From assembly GCA_023392075.1 (NCBI GenBank), contig JAEVZU010000076.1:1-64000 (forward strand): a stretch of DNA of 64,000 nt. The letters are read 5' to 3'. Both the position numbers and the translations under genes were made by a program. The notes below the pieces were generated by a model that saw only the letters and a program-made list of their open reading frames with translations, made no database searches and was not told the origin of the DNA. This document shows positions 55,478-64,000 of the stretch, piece after piece (position 1 is the stretch's first letter; the number at the start of each line of letters is the position of its first letter). The stretch comes from Bacillota bacterium (GTDB lineage Bacteria; Bacillota; Clostridia; Acetivibrionales; DSM-1351).

Positions 55478-55583
55478 TTGCGCACCAACTTAATGTGGAA
55501 CTATCTCTATTTATTATATATTACTATTAGAGAATAAGGCAGGTAAATAAAAAATTCAAGGGAGTACTTGGAAACTAATAAAT

Positions 55584-56555
55584 TTAAATTTTGAGTCCGG
55601 TTATCTGCTCTCTGTCCATTATATCCTCCAGGGCCCATATAACCGCACCTATGACCGGAAGCCTGTCCAGTATGATAAACTCTATAGCCATATCCCTGTG
55701 CACTGAGGTCACACATCCTTTTAAAGTATCGGTAATTGTGGGATTGGCCGCTTTTGTATTAATAGAGCCTGACAGTATGACCTGCAGCCCCGGCGTATCA
55801 AATTTAAGTTCTTTTATACACCCGTTAACTGCGTTTGCCAGACTCCGGCCAAGTTCCGTTAGTATTTTGACGGCAAGGGTATCTCCTTTGTTGGCAGCAT
55901 CAAAAATAATTCTGTTCAACTCCCTAACACTTATGATTCCTTCTTCTATTTTATGGATGGCGTTATCAATAAAATCATATTTTGACTCTACCTTCAGTTC
56001 TTCCGGAATCATATCCAGCATACAGGTTTCTTCCCCGCATCTGAAATAGTAGTTATATACGGACTGTATAAACTTTTCTCCAAGATAGGACCCGCCGCCC
56101 AGATCTCCGGTAATCATGCCCATGCCGCCCACCTGAAGTGTGCCGCCTGTCCGGTCAATACCGGCCACACTGCATCCGGTCCCGTTGACAACTCCGATAC
56201 CCCACCCATTTTTACTTCCGGCTTTAATTGCAAGATAGGCATCATTGTACAACTTAAAATCTTCAAAGCCAAGTTCGTTCAAAATGCCTGAAATGATCTT
56301 GTGCTGCCACCTTGTATCAACCCCCGCCATACCAAAAACACTTTTAACGATCTGTCCGGTTTGTAATCCGTTACGCTTCATAAGGTAGTTGAGCATCAGT
56401 GTCATTTCACTTTTTAAACCCGTATAGCCACCTTTTAATACCTCGTGATTTGTCGGCCCCCAATTAATCAAGTCAACTTCATTTCCCTCAATATCATACA
56501 GTGCACATTGTGTTTTGGTACCGCCTCCATCCACCCCAAGCACGTATTGCCTCAT
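55584..56555 (-). CDS. BadF/BadG-type sugar kinase, second copy
   Basis: 323 residues from ATG 56555, preceded by TTGGGAGG. The phosphate loop is LGVDGGGTKTQCALYD and the glycine-rich segment is QVGGMGMITGDLGGGSYLGE near 140, ending GAVIWALED. It is clearly homologous end to end to the kinase at 8211-9200 and lies downstream of a GH4 gene in the same order, separated here by 114 bases with a hairpin. Same proposed role: ATP-dependent phosphorylation of an imported glycoside before GH4 cleavage. Confidence 0.85.
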   Translation of the reverse strand: MRQYVLGVDGGGTKTQCALYDIEGNEVDLINWGPTNHEVLKGGYTGLKSEMTLMLNYLMKRNGLQTGQIVKSVFGMAGVDTRWQHKIISGILNELGFEDFKLYNDAYLAIKAGSKNGWGIGVVNGTGCSVAGIDRTGGTLQVGGMGMITGDLGGGSYLGEKFIQSVYNYYFRCGEETCMLDMIPEELKVESKYDFIDNAIHKIEEGIISVRELNRIIFDAANKGDTLAVKILTELGRSLANAVNGCIKELKFDTPGLQVILSGSINTKAANPTITDTLKGCVTSVHRDMAIEFIILDRLPVIGAVIWALEDIMDREQITGLKI

Positions 56556-56625
56556 ATTAACCTCCCAAGCCATATTTATGGCTTTGAGCCGCATTGCGGC
56601 CACAAAATGTGATGAAAATTTATAT

Positions 56626-56652
56626 CCTTTATCGCAATGTGGCGAATAAAGG
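56626..56652 (-). other. Intercistronic hairpin between GH4 and kinase genes
   Basis: CCTTTAT-CGC and GCG-AATAAAGG pair around AATGTG. With no T run it is more likely an mRNA-stability or attenuation element than a full terminator. Confidence 0.45.
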
Positions 56653-56669
56653 AGGTAAACAACAGTTTT

Positions 56670-57962
56670 TTATTGTTTATAAAACTGCGGCAGAAAATTC
56701 CGGTTGGCCTCAAGCATCTCATCAAGCATGGGCTTTGCCTTATTGTAATCGCCTATTAACGGATGGACCAGCAAAGCAGACAGTGCCGCATCATAATCCC
56801 CTGACAGTCCCGCCCTGGCAGCCAGCTTTTCATATGCCTTGACTGCCTTCATCAGTCCGATGATCATATTATTGTTAAAATTTTTCATTTCAACAGGGAT
56901 AATTCCGTTCCTGTTTACAAGGCACTTTACTTCAACAACATCATCCATGTCCATAAAGGGTAATGCACCTTCATTCCTCACATTTACAATGTGATACTCA
57001 TTTTTGTCATTTTCCAGCGCATCAATCAGTGAAACTGCCGCGGTGGAATAGTATGCTCCGCCCCTCTGCTCCAGCAAGGCCGGTTTATCAACAAGGCTTA
57101 CGTCCTCATACATCTCAAGCAGTTCCTTTTCAAGCTCCTTGCACACCTCTCCTCTGGTTTTGTCCGCTTCCTTGCAGTGCCTTATCTGTGCATCCCTGAA
57201 ATAGTAGTAGTTGAGGTATGAGGAAGGAATACCTCCGGTGGCTTTCAGCAGCGGTTTTTGAAACTCCATCTCCTGTATGTTTTTCATTGTGGTTATTTCC
57301 AGTCCATTCTCAATAAGCTGAGGCAGTATATTCCTTCCATCGGCATATACTCCGGTTATCCAGCTCAGGTGATTAAGTCCGACGTAATCGTAGTCAAATT
57401 CCCGCACATCAGCCGGAACCATGGCTCTGGCATCTTTTATCATGCTTGTGGGACAGTTGCACAATCCGGCCATTTTAATACTTGTGTTGTTCAATACAGC
57501 TTCAGCCACCAGACCCGACGGATTTGCAAAATTGATGAGCCATGCATCGGGTGCCAGTTTTTCCATGGTTTTTACAATATTCATAATAACGGGGATGGTC
57601 CTCATGGCCTTCATAAACCCGCCTGCCCCTGTGGTCTCCTGTCCCAGCATATCGTATTTGAGGGGTATCTTTTCATCACTGATCCTGGCATCCAGTTTTC
57701 CAACCCTGACCTGGGACAGCACGTAATGAGCCCCCTGTATGGCCTCCTCAAGCTTCTCTGTCATAACAACCCTGCAATTCATGGAATTCTTCCTTAAGAT
57801 TCTTTCGGTCAGTGCACCCACTATACCCATTTTCTTTTTGTCTATATCCATAAGATAAATGGATTCTACGTCAAGGGTCTCCCTTCTGACGATAAATCCT
57901 TCAATAAGTTCGGGTGTATATGTACTTCCTGCTCCAATGACTGCTATCTTTAAATTTCTCAT
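56670..57962 (-). CDS. GH4 6-phospho-beta-glucosidase-type glycosidase, second copy
   Basis: 430 residues. NAD loop IAVIGAGSTYTPEL, GAGGFMKAMRTIPV, Cys motif GLCNCPTSMI near 165 and YVGLNHLSW near 195, all matching the copy at 9197-10495. The C-N-x-P Cys motif again points to 6-phospho-beta-glucosides. It sits 25 bases after the DUF4838 gene and forms a unit with it and the kinase. The duplicate may have a different aglycone or sugar preference. Confidence 0.88.
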   Translation of the reverse strand: MRNLKIAVIGAGSTYTPELIEGFIVRRETLDVESIYLMDIDKKKMGIVGALTERILRKNSMNCRVVMTEKLEEAIQGAHYVLSQVRVGKLDARISDEKIPLKYDMLGQETTGAGGFMKAMRTIPVIMNIVKTMEKLAPDAWLINFANPSGLVAEAVLNNTSIKMAGLCNCPTSMIKDARAMVPADVREFDYDYVGLNHLSWITGVYADGRNILPQLIENGLEITTMKNIQEMEFQKPLLKATGGIPSSYLNYYYFRDAQIRHCKEADKTRGEVCKELEKELLEMYEDVSLVDKPALLEQRGGAYYSTAAVSLIDALENDKNEYHIVNVRNEGALPFMDMDDVVEVKCLVNRNGIIPVEMKNFNNNMIIGLMKAVKAYEKLAARAGLSGDYDAALSALLVHPLIGDYNKAKPMLDEMLEANRNFLPQFYKQ

Positions 57963-57987
57963 TATTCCATCCTCCTGATTAAATCTG

Positions 57988-59931
57988 TCATTTCTTTACT
58001 TCCGGGTTTTTCAGTACAAAACCGTTCATGATTTCAAATGTCTGAATAAATTCATATAGATCAAAAACCGGCTGTACTTCGTCCTCAATGCTGCAAATGT
58101 ACTCCTTCAGCCTTTTCCACGTGCTTTCAACAATTTCAAATTTATTAAGTGTTCTGTACTTTAAAAGTTCAGCCATGCGTTTACAAATTTTCATATGAAA
58201 GGTTAAATATCCCCAGGATATCCTTTGACTTGCATGCCCTTTTTCTTTGTTCTGATCTATTAACAGTCCGAATTCCTCACAAACCTTATGTATCGAATCA
58301 TATTTGTTTGAAATTTGTTCATCTGCCGTCGAAATCTCTCCCCTCATATACGGCGGTGTAAATAATTCCGATAAGGTCAGCAGATATGAAAAACACTGTT
58401 CTCCCTGTTCACCAAAAGCACTGCTGAAATAGTCTGCGGCTGCTTCGTTAAAATCCAGCCTGTCATTCCAAAGGGTCCGGGCCATTATATAGACTCCAAG
58501 TCCCGCCGGAAGGAACGCTCTCTGGCATTGACAGCTGATCAGACCATCCAGGCCTATTCCCTTCAGGTTCCGTATATCTTCATAAACTGTTTTGGCTGTG
58601 TATATACTCCCCGGATCATAAAAGTGATCCCACATAAAATGATAATCAAAATCAAAACTGTCTCCGCTGAATTCCTTTTTCCAGCTTTTTAAAAACCCAA
58701 GGTTTTCATTTATGGTTTTTGGCAGCTTAATATTATTTCTTTCATGCCTGCCCCTATTTTCAGCTACAGTGCTTCCCACAAATGATTGGGTATAGGTTCT
58801 TGTTATAGGTGCAAACATCATTATGAATCTGTCAGGGTTTTCAATGTGATACTGTTCGGGAGTCCACAGGAGATCATAATACAACAGAAATACAATTTTT
58901 GTTTCAATATTGTTTTCAGTCAGCACCCTGTCCAGTTTATTTAATATCTGCACATAAAAATCTGCGGGTGTATGAATTTTGCAGTTCTCGCACTCACATT
59001 GGTTGTTGAACCCGTCTGCCAGCCAGAAATGAAGAATATCAACATTTTTATTGGACTTCAGGTAATCCAGTACATTCCGTACCATCATTTCCTGTACTTC
59101 GGGATTGGAATAGCACAGATTCAGGTTTAAAGGTATCCCGTCAACCATCTTTCTTTCACCCTTTACCATTGCGAAGTATCTGGTAATCTCAGGCCCGAAT
59201 TTCTCCTCAACCGCGTCCCAGCTTATACCAGGTATTCCCAGAGGTTCACAGGTCCAGCCATGCCCCACTTTATGGTAAACCAAGCCTCTTTTCCCTATCT
59301 CGGTTTCCAGTGTTTTTGTAAGCTCCTCTGCTTTTTCAATTGTAAACTGTTCACCCTGCTTTTGAGGATTACAGGTATGGTTATACCACCTCTCAAAAAA
59401 AGTATATGCCTCCCTGAATTGGATAAAGTAGCTGTTCAACCCCACTTTGGGAAGCCAGGCTATAGTATCCCTGACATTTTCAAGGCTGACCGCGCCCTCT
59501 ATACATATTCCGCGATGCCTGTATGACGGCCTTTCCTGCAGACTGACTGAAATATCCCCGATACTCCGTTCAGGAATGATTTCTCCACCGGCTCCGGGCC
59601 TGACCCATCTGCAGCCGGACTCTGTAAGGAATTTGTAAACTCCCAGCAGTACACTTCTGGGATTGGCTCCTGCAATAATACCCTCGCAGTTGTGAATATC
59701 AATGAAAATTTCATCATCAAATGCTGTTGCACTACCGTTTATGGGCTTTATGTCAAAATCCTCAAATGCTCCAAGCTTTATCCGGTATGCTTTTTCAGCA
59801 CCATCGGATGCCTTTGTCTCCATATTGAGCCGGTTGTCTTGCATCAACCCAAGATATCTTTTCAGTTCCTCTGCTGCAAAAGCTGTTACTTCATTATGGG
59901 ACTGCAATATAACTATCAAATTTTCTTCCAT
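57988..59931 (-). CDS. DUF4838-type protein, predicted carbohydrate-active
   Basis: 647 residues from ATG 59931, preceded by GAGAGGAG; the open frame upstream runs through a repeat element and is not credible coding. The N-terminal ~130 residues (VTAFAAEELKRYLG, then NPRSVLLGVYKFLTESGCRWVRPG) resemble the small alpha/beta domain that precedes GH20 and GH67 barrels. The barrel carries HFWLADGFNNQCECENCK near 308, the DUF4838 signature. No signal peptide is seen, so it is cytoplasmic, unlike many DUF4838 proteins. Association with GH4 and a sugar kinase suggests that it trims an acetamido or uronic side group from an oligosaccharide. That is inference. Confidence 0.8.
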   Translation of the reverse strand: MEENLIVILQSHNEVTAFAAEELKRYLGLMQDNRLNMETKASDGAEKAYRIKLGAFEDFDIKPINGSATAFDDEIFIDIHNCEGIIAGANPRSVLLGVYKFLTESGCRWVRPGAGGEIIPERSIGDISVSLQERPSYRHRGICIEGAVSLENVRDTIAWLPKVGLNSYFIQFREAYTFFERWYNHTCNPQKQGEQFTIEKAEELTKTLETEIGKRGLVYHKVGHGWTCEPLGIPGISWDAVEEKFGPEITRYFAMVKGERKMVDGIPLNLNLCYSNPEVQEMMVRNVLDYLKSNKNVDILHFWLADGFNNQCECENCKIHTPADFYVQILNKLDRVLTENNIETKIVFLLYYDLLWTPEQYHIENPDRFIMMFAPITRTYTQSFVGSTVAENRGRHERNNIKLPKTINENLGFLKSWKKEFSGDSFDFDYHFMWDHFYDPGSIYTAKTVYEDIRNLKGIGLDGLISCQCQRAFLPAGLGVYIMARTLWNDRLDFNEAAADYFSSAFGEQGEQCFSYLLTLSELFTPPYMRGEISTADEQISNKYDSIHKVCEEFGLLIDQNKEKGHASQRISWGYLTFHMKICKRMAELLKYRTLNKFEIVESTWKRLKEYICSIEDEVQPVFDLYEFIQTFEIMNGFVLKNPEVKK

Positions 59932-59946
59932 ATGCTCACTCCTCTC

Positions 59947-60028
59947 AAGAAATTTGCTTCGCAAATCCACTTTGTGCCCATTAAAGCACTCGCCTATGCT
60001 ACGCAAATTTTTACGCAAGCAATTTCTT
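59947..60028. repeat. 82-bp imperfect palindromic element
   Basis: AAGAAATTTGCTTCGCAAAT at one end and an imperfect inverse (ATTTTTACGCAAGCAATTTCTT) at the other, with ACGCAAAT/GCAAAT repeated inside. It lies between the AraC and DUF4838 genes and abuts the ribosome binding site of the latter. It looks like a REP/MITE-type intergenic repeat; whether copies occur elsewhere cannot be seen here. Confidence 0.5.
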
Positions 60029-60041
60029 TATTAAAAAAATA

Positions 60042-60066
60042 CTGCCGTATAAAAATTATACGGCAG
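60042..60066 (-). terminator. Terminator after the AraC gene
   Basis: CTGCCGTAT and ATACGGCAG with an A-rich loop, followed on the minus strand by TATTTTTTT. It ends the dUTPase/AraC transcript. Confidence 0.85.
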
Positions 60067-60098
60067 CAACTTTTTTTCATCTTTATGTATATTATAAA

Positions 60099-60995
60099 CT
60101 AATTTATATATTCTCTTATGCTTCTGAAATCCTTCGGAAGTTTTCCGGTATATTTTTTAAAGCAGCTTATAAAATGCGGAAGGCTCAGAAAACCTGTTTC
60201 TGAGGCAATATCTATAATTTTTCCGTCTGTTTCCAGCAGCATTTGAGAAGCTTTGACTATCCTGAACTTATTTATATATTCAGTAGGTGTTGAACCGGTT
60301 GACTTTTTAAAAACCAGGTTGAAGTTGGATAAGCTCATACTGACAAGATTGGCCAGCTCCTCTATCCTGATCTTGCCTGAATAATTTTCTTTAATATATT
60401 CGAATACCGGTATAAAAAAATCGTAATTCTTTGCGTTATTATGTAAACTATTTTTCAATTCAATATTAAAACATCTTTTAATATTTGCAGTCATTTTTAA
60501 TAGGGAAGCTTTCACCACCAACTCATATCCGGGGTTTTTACCGATATTTTCATGCATTATCTCCACAAGGGTATCAATTATGTCCTCATAATGGCTAAAA
60601 GATGGCGATATCTTGTGAAACAGCATTCTTCTGGCCTCCTGGAAGGTGTTGATATAATCCATCTCAAAAGAGTATCCTGCTCCGTTATAAAGTAATGCAG
60701 GCATAAAAAGGACTACAAGCATTATCACATCCTTGTCGTTATAGGCCAGATGTATTTCATTGCTGCCGATAACAAAAATATCACCGGCTTCAAAAGAGTA
60801 TTCATTGCCATCGATCAGATATGTTCCGGTTCCCTGCTTTATATAGCATATTTCAATACAGTCATGATAGTGCAGCATGCAGCTGTTCTTATCAATACCG
60901 TAGGTTTCACCTATTATTACAGGAAAATCATCCTTTTTTCCCTTGTCAATATCAGTAAAAATAAATTTTTTATATTTGTCTTTTTGTATGATCAG
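60099..60995 (-). CDS. AraC-family transcriptional regulator with cupin sensor
   Basis: About 298 residues if it starts at CTG 60995, eight bases after AGGGGG; the first in-frame ATG (60878, MLHYHD) has no ribosome site and would cut off the front of the sensor domain. The cupin-like N-terminal domain has MLHYHDCIEICYIKQGTG and GDIFVIGSNEIHLAY. Two AraC helix-turn-helix motifs follow at the C-terminus (IEELANLVSMSLSNFNLVFKKS; IDIASETGFLSLPHFISCFKKY). It likely binds a sugar and activates the DUF4838-GH4-kinase genes just downstream. Confidence 0.88.
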   Translation of the reverse strand: MIIQKDKYKKFIFTDIDKGKKDDFPVIIGETYGIDKNSCMLHYHDCIEICYIKQGTGTYLIDGNEYSFEAGDIFVIGSNEIHLAYNDKDVIMLVVLFMPALLYNGAGYSFEMDYINTFQEARRMLFHKISPSFSHYEDIIDTLVEIMHENIGKNPGYELVVKASLLKMTANIKRCFNIELKNSLHNNAKNYDFFIPVFEYIKENYSGKIRIEELANLVSMSLSNFNLVFKKSTGSTPTEYINKFRIVKASQMLLETDGKIIDIASETGFLSLPHFISCFKKYTGKLPKDFRSIREYIN

Positions 60996-61007
60996 CGTGG
61001 ATTCCCC

Positions 61008-61505
61008 CTATTTTACCCCTGTCGAGCCGAAGCCGCCTCCTCTGTCCTGTCCTATATCTTTCACCGACGAGACTTTTGTAAGCACCATTTTAGGTACTAC
61101 CTGCAAAACTATCTGAGCTATCCTGTCACCTTTTCTTACAATATATGTTCCCGGCCTGTTGCCCTTTTCCTCCAGTGTAAAAGGTGCCCGGCCGGGTTCA
61201 CACACATTCCTGTCGGAATTGTTGCTTATGATTATCCCCAGTTCATCTCTGTAACCGCTGTCAATGGTACCGGGTGAATTGGGAATCCTGACGGGAGTCT
61301 TCAGGGACAGTCCGCTTCTGGGTCTTACCTGGATTTCATAGCCCTCCGGTATTGCAAGCTTTAAACCGGTGGGAACCACAACGGTCTCACCCGGAGCAAT
61401 AATCACCTCTTCGGCAGCATATACATCCATCCCGGCATCTCCCGGATTTGCATATACCGGAAGTATCGCAGCCTCCCTGCACACCTCTACAAAAACTTCA
61501 ACCAC
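61008..61505 (-). CDS. dut: dUTP diphosphatase (dUTPase)
   Basis: 165 residues with the five trimeric-dUTPase motifs in order: DAGMDVYAAE, RPRSGLSLK, SPGTIDSGYRDELG, GDRIAQIVL and the C-terminal RGGGFGSTG arm. It cleaves dUTP to dUMP and pyrophosphate, keeping uracil out of DNA. Its TAG stop lies 12 bases before the AraC start, and AGGAG precedes its ATG. Confidence 0.97.
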   Translation of the reverse strand: MVEVFVEVCREAAILPVYANPGDAGMDVYAAEEVIIAPGETVVVPTGLKLAIPEGYEIQVRPRSGLSLKTPVRIPNSPGTIDSGYRDELGIIISNNSDRNVCEPGRAPFTLEEKGNRPGTYIVRKGDRIAQIVLQVVPKMVLTKVSSVKDIGQDRGGGFGSTGVK

Positions 61506-61568
61506 CTATTCCTCCATTTCCGGGTATAAACTCAGCCCTGTATCTTAAGAACTACTGATTAAAAGATG

Positions 61569-64000
61569 CTAGACACCTCTATGCAGGTGACCTTTCGTTA
61601 TACCTCTGCTCCTGATATTTTCTATTGTTCCTTGAGTGGAAGGTGTGTTTCTTCCACCTTCTATCATATCCCTGTGCAAATTAACAATATCATAAACTTC
61701 CTGTTCTGTTTCGTCAACAAAACTCATCCTCAGATAAGCCGTACCTGTTTTACATATATCGTCCAGCAGTTCGGGTGCAAACAATACATCTGAGTTAAAT
61801 ATGGTGCTTCTGCAATCCAGGCAGTCGCACTTGACAAGAAATGCCGCATTCTTTCTGTCCTTTAAATGAAAAACCCCGTTTTTACACTCTGTTTTGCACC
61901 TGTGAGGCTCGGCATTTCCCACACTTCCTCCTACCGGACAGTACTCACTGGTCATAACCGGTATTCTTCCGTAAACTCCGAGTTCGGCTTCAAAATTCTC
62001 CGGATAGATAATGGATGCCAGCTGGTTCAAATTCAACTCGCAGGACAGGGCAGCTCCTTTATAGCCTGCTTTTCTGAAGAAATCCAGAGTTGAACTGTTC
62101 AGCACATTGAGAGTATAATCACCCATTAAATTCACCTTCTCACCCAGTACATTTCTCAGCAATTCTCCGACTCCAATATTTCCCGTTAGAAATCCATCGG
62201 TCATTCCCCTGACAGTTTCAGCATTTTTAATGAGAGCTTCAGTCTGCTTTCCCCTGATCACTGCCGGAATATATGCATACACTTCTTTTCCCAGGCCTCT
62301 GACTTTTGTTATCTGCCCACCGGTATTCCTGTCTAAAATATCATTTAAGGGGATATATAATCTGTCCGCATTGATCCTGTCCAGTTCCAAATCCTTGTTC
62401 AAGTGGTAGAACAGGGCAGATAATTTGGGCTTTTTCACACCTGTTACTGCGCTTTTGGGGTTATATGACAGGTTTGCAGTATTGCTGGGTATTTCTTCAT
62501 GGGGATTATATATATTTCCCGGGAAATATGTATAATCCCGTTGGAAATATGTCGGATCATTCTGCAGCCCTTTTTTCCGCCTTCCTGTTAATATGCGCTT
62601 ATTCTCCAAAAGCTCCGCCGCTTTTCTCCTGATATTGTTTAACTCACTTATGGGTATCACAATACCGTTGTCCATATCTATATTTAATTCAATCACATTA
62701 AAAGGCGTGGAACCCATTTTTTTAAGCTGATCGGAAATCCGGTCCTCAGTGAGTGGCCTGTTAACAGCTTTTTCGGGAAATACCCCGCCCTCCGCAGTAA
62801 CAACATTGCCGCTGAAATCCTCCAGGGTTAATTCCGGCAGTTCCCCGGTTCTCATTTTAAAGGCGACCTTAATATCAGCTTTTCTGGAGGGTTTTGCAAA
62901 GGTGGCGGCAGCCTTCTCCAGCATTTCCTTATCCGAAGTCTTGTAAACCCTGCTCCCCTTTTCTATATTGCCCCTGACCACCGAGACCCAAACCGTATCA
63001 CCGGGGTTGGCGCGCTTGACCTGTTTGCCTCCGTCCAGTACTATCTTTGTGATAATGCCGCCGGGACTTTCCTCGTAGGCCTTCCCCGACCAGATCTCTA
63101 TGCCGTCTCCGTTGCCCAGGGTGTTTTCCAGTCTGAGCTTTACAGCGTTGGTGCTGCTGTCCCGGGCAAGTGCAGTACCTAAATAGGTTCCCCAGTTTTT
63201 AGGCTTATCATAGGCCATCATCTCCGGCCCGGTCTTACCCAGCAGGTAACCTTTTGAAAAGCCCCCTCTGTTAAAGCTTTGCAGGAGCTGCTGCCTGTCC
63301 TGCTCTGAAACCCCGGGAATGGAAATTTGCTTTTCACCGGAAACCGTTCTCTGCTCCTGTTCGAGCAGGTCCAGGTATTTACGGTAGGTACCGACCACTG
63401 TTGCAACATATTCTGGACTTTTCATCCTGCCTTCGATTTTAAAGGAGGCCACACCTGCATCAATCAGGTCTGCCAAATGATCTATATAGCAGATATCCTT
63501 CGGGCTGAGTAAATAGTTGCTTCTCAGCTTTTTTCCGTCCCTGGCTACAGAATAAAACATTCTGCAGGGCTGAGCACACTTTCCCCTGTTTCCGCTCCTG
63601 CCGCCGATCATGCTGCTCATCAGACACTGCCCGGAGTAGCTGATACAGAGTGCCCCGTGTATAAATACTTCTATTTCAAGCCCCGTATTGCGGCAGATTT
63701 CCCTGATTTCACCAAGTCCCAGTTCCCTTGCAAGCACTACTCTTTCAAAACCCGTTTTTTCGAGAGCTCTGACGCCCTCCAGGTTATAGACAGTCATCTG
63801 GGTGCTTGCATGTATGGGAATATCAGGAACAGCTTTTTTTAGATTTGCCGCCAGTCCCATATCCTGAATAATGAAAGCATCTGCACCCATCTCATATGCC
63901 CTGGCTGCATATTCCACAGCCTCCGGCATTTCACTGTCCTGCACAAGCGTGTTAAGGGTCAGAAGTATGCGTACTCCCCTGACATGCGCGTAGTCCATTG
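61569..64000 (-). CDS. U32 family peptidase with DUF3656-type region, 5' end outside window
   Basis: At least 809 residues are visible; the frame is open at the right edge, and the usual U32 opening (about 55 residues, with a YLGG segment) is missing, so the start lies beyond base 64000. Family landmarks: IPIHASTQMTVYNLEG near 60, EVFIHGALCISYSGQCLMSSMIGGRSGNRGKCAQPCR (about 108-145, iron-sulphur-binding cysteines in this family) and SFKIEGRMKSPEYVA near 187. A long middle region (about 290-460) fits DUF3656, and a second, U32-like half follows with SEYCPVGGS near 688. Some U32 proteins are now known as RNA or ubiquinone hydroxylation factors, so the peptidase name is tentative. Confidence 0.9.
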   Translation of the reverse strand, partial: MDYAHVRGVRILLTLNTLVQDSEMPEAVEYAARAYEMGADAFIIQDMGLAANLKKAVPDIPIHASTQMTVYNLEGVRALEKTGFERVVLARELGLGEIREICRNTGLEIEVFIHGALCISYSGQCLMSSMIGGRSGNRGKCAQPCRMFYSVARDGKKLRSNYLLSPKDICYIDHLADLIDAGVASFKIEGRMKSPEYVATVVGTYRKYLDLLEQEQRTVSGEKQISIPGVSEQDRQQLLQSFNRGGFSKGYLLGKTGPEMMAYDKPKNWGTYLGTALARDSSTNAVKLRLENTLGNGDGIEIWSGKAYEESPGGIITKIVLDGGKQVKRANPGDTVWVSVVRGNIEKGSRVYKTSDKEMLEKAAATFAKPSRKADIKVAFKMRTGELPELTLEDFSGNVVTAEGGVFPEKAVNRPLTEDRISDQLKKMGSTPFNVIELNIDMDNGIVIPISELNNIRRKAAELLENKRILTGRRKKGLQNDPTYFQRDYTYFPGNIYNPHEEIPSNTANLSYNPKSAVTGVKKPKLSALFYHLNKDLELDRINADRLYIPLNDILDRNTGGQITKVRGLGKEVYAYIPAVIRGKQTEALIKNAETVRGMTDGFLTGNIGVGELLRNVLGEKVNLMGDYTLNVLNSSTLDFFRKAGYKGAALSCELNLNQLASIIYPENFEAELGVYGRIPVMTSEYCPVGGSVGNAEPHRCKTECKNGVFHLKDRKNAAFLVKCDCLDCRSTIFNSDVLFAPELLDDICKTGTAYLRMSFVDETEQEVYDIVNLHRDMIEGGRNTPSTQGTIENIRSRGITKGHLHRGV

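Noticed and set aside
59499..60102. Several plus-strand open frames opposite the DUF4838 start
   Set aside because: They are shadows of the DUF4838 gene and of the palindromic element, without ribosome sites.

Overview
The window looks like a low-GC, spore-forming, anaerobic clostridium of the plant-polysaccharide-degrading type (Ruminiclostridium / Hungateiclostridiaceae-like). The reasons are an alpha/beta-type small acid-soluble spore protein, a YtxC-type sporulation protein, a glycyl radical enzyme with its radical-SAM activase, a secreted GH9 cellulase, an S-layer-anchored arabinan enzyme, AGGAGG-type ribosome binding sites and mostly AT-rich intergenic DNA. The species call is inference. 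I saw no tRNA, rRNA, CRISPR array, transposase or phage gene.

Layout. (1) 1-5.3 kb: the 3'-truncated end of a GH2 gene with an abnormal active site, then an ECF sigma factor / membrane protein / ABC ATPase / ABC permease operon whose genes overlap. (2) 5.4-12.9 kb: a secreted GH9 enzyme, a BadF-type sugar kinase coupled to a GH4 phospho-glycosidase, and, divergently, mannonate dehydratase plus an SDR oxidoreductase. (3) 13-23.2 kb: a LacI regulator, an intracellular GH127, a CUT1-type sugar ABC importer without its own ATPase, and a YesM/YesN two-component system. (4) 23.3-44.8 kb: the most distinctive block. It holds a mutarotase, a glycyl radical enzyme and its activase; a 2264-residue surface protein joining GH127, GH43, carbohydrate-binding modules and SLH repeats; a chemoreceptor; a ribose/xylose-type ABC importer; and a second binding protein with a sensor kinase and response regulator (a three-component system). 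(5) 45-53.5 kb: housekeeping and sporulation genes (P-loop/Asp23-like protein, YtxC, DUF378, SASP, AI-2E permease, YebC, YigZ, Nudix). (6) 53.6-64 kb: HflX, a second GH4/BadF kinase pair with a DUF4838 protein and an AraC regulator, dUTPase, and a U32 peptidase that runs off the right edge. Nearly everything is on the minus strand.

How block 4 may work (inference). The surface GH127-GH43 protein releases arabinose-type sugars from arabinan or arabinoxylan at the cell wall. The importer takes up the monosaccharide. The chemoreceptor and the sensor kinase carry clearly related extracellular domains, and two near-duplicate binding proteins are present, so chemotaxis and transcription may read the same sugar-loaded protein. 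A 16-bp LacI-type palindrome (ACATTAACGTTAATGT and near copies) lies upstream of the signalling operon, the importer operon and, twice, the radical-enzyme operon, which makes these one candidate regulon. No isomerase or kinase for a pentose is present, whereas a mutarotase is cotranscribed with the glycyl radical enzyme. That raises the possibility of radical dehydration of a free sugar.

Other points of interest: a candidate structured RNA with mutually exclusive helices in the importer operon (37457-37619); two homologous kinase+GH4 pairs implying phosphorylation after import instead of PTS uptake; a JAMM-like motif fused to HflX; and apparent non-AUG starts (CTG, ATA) decided by strong ribosome binding sites.
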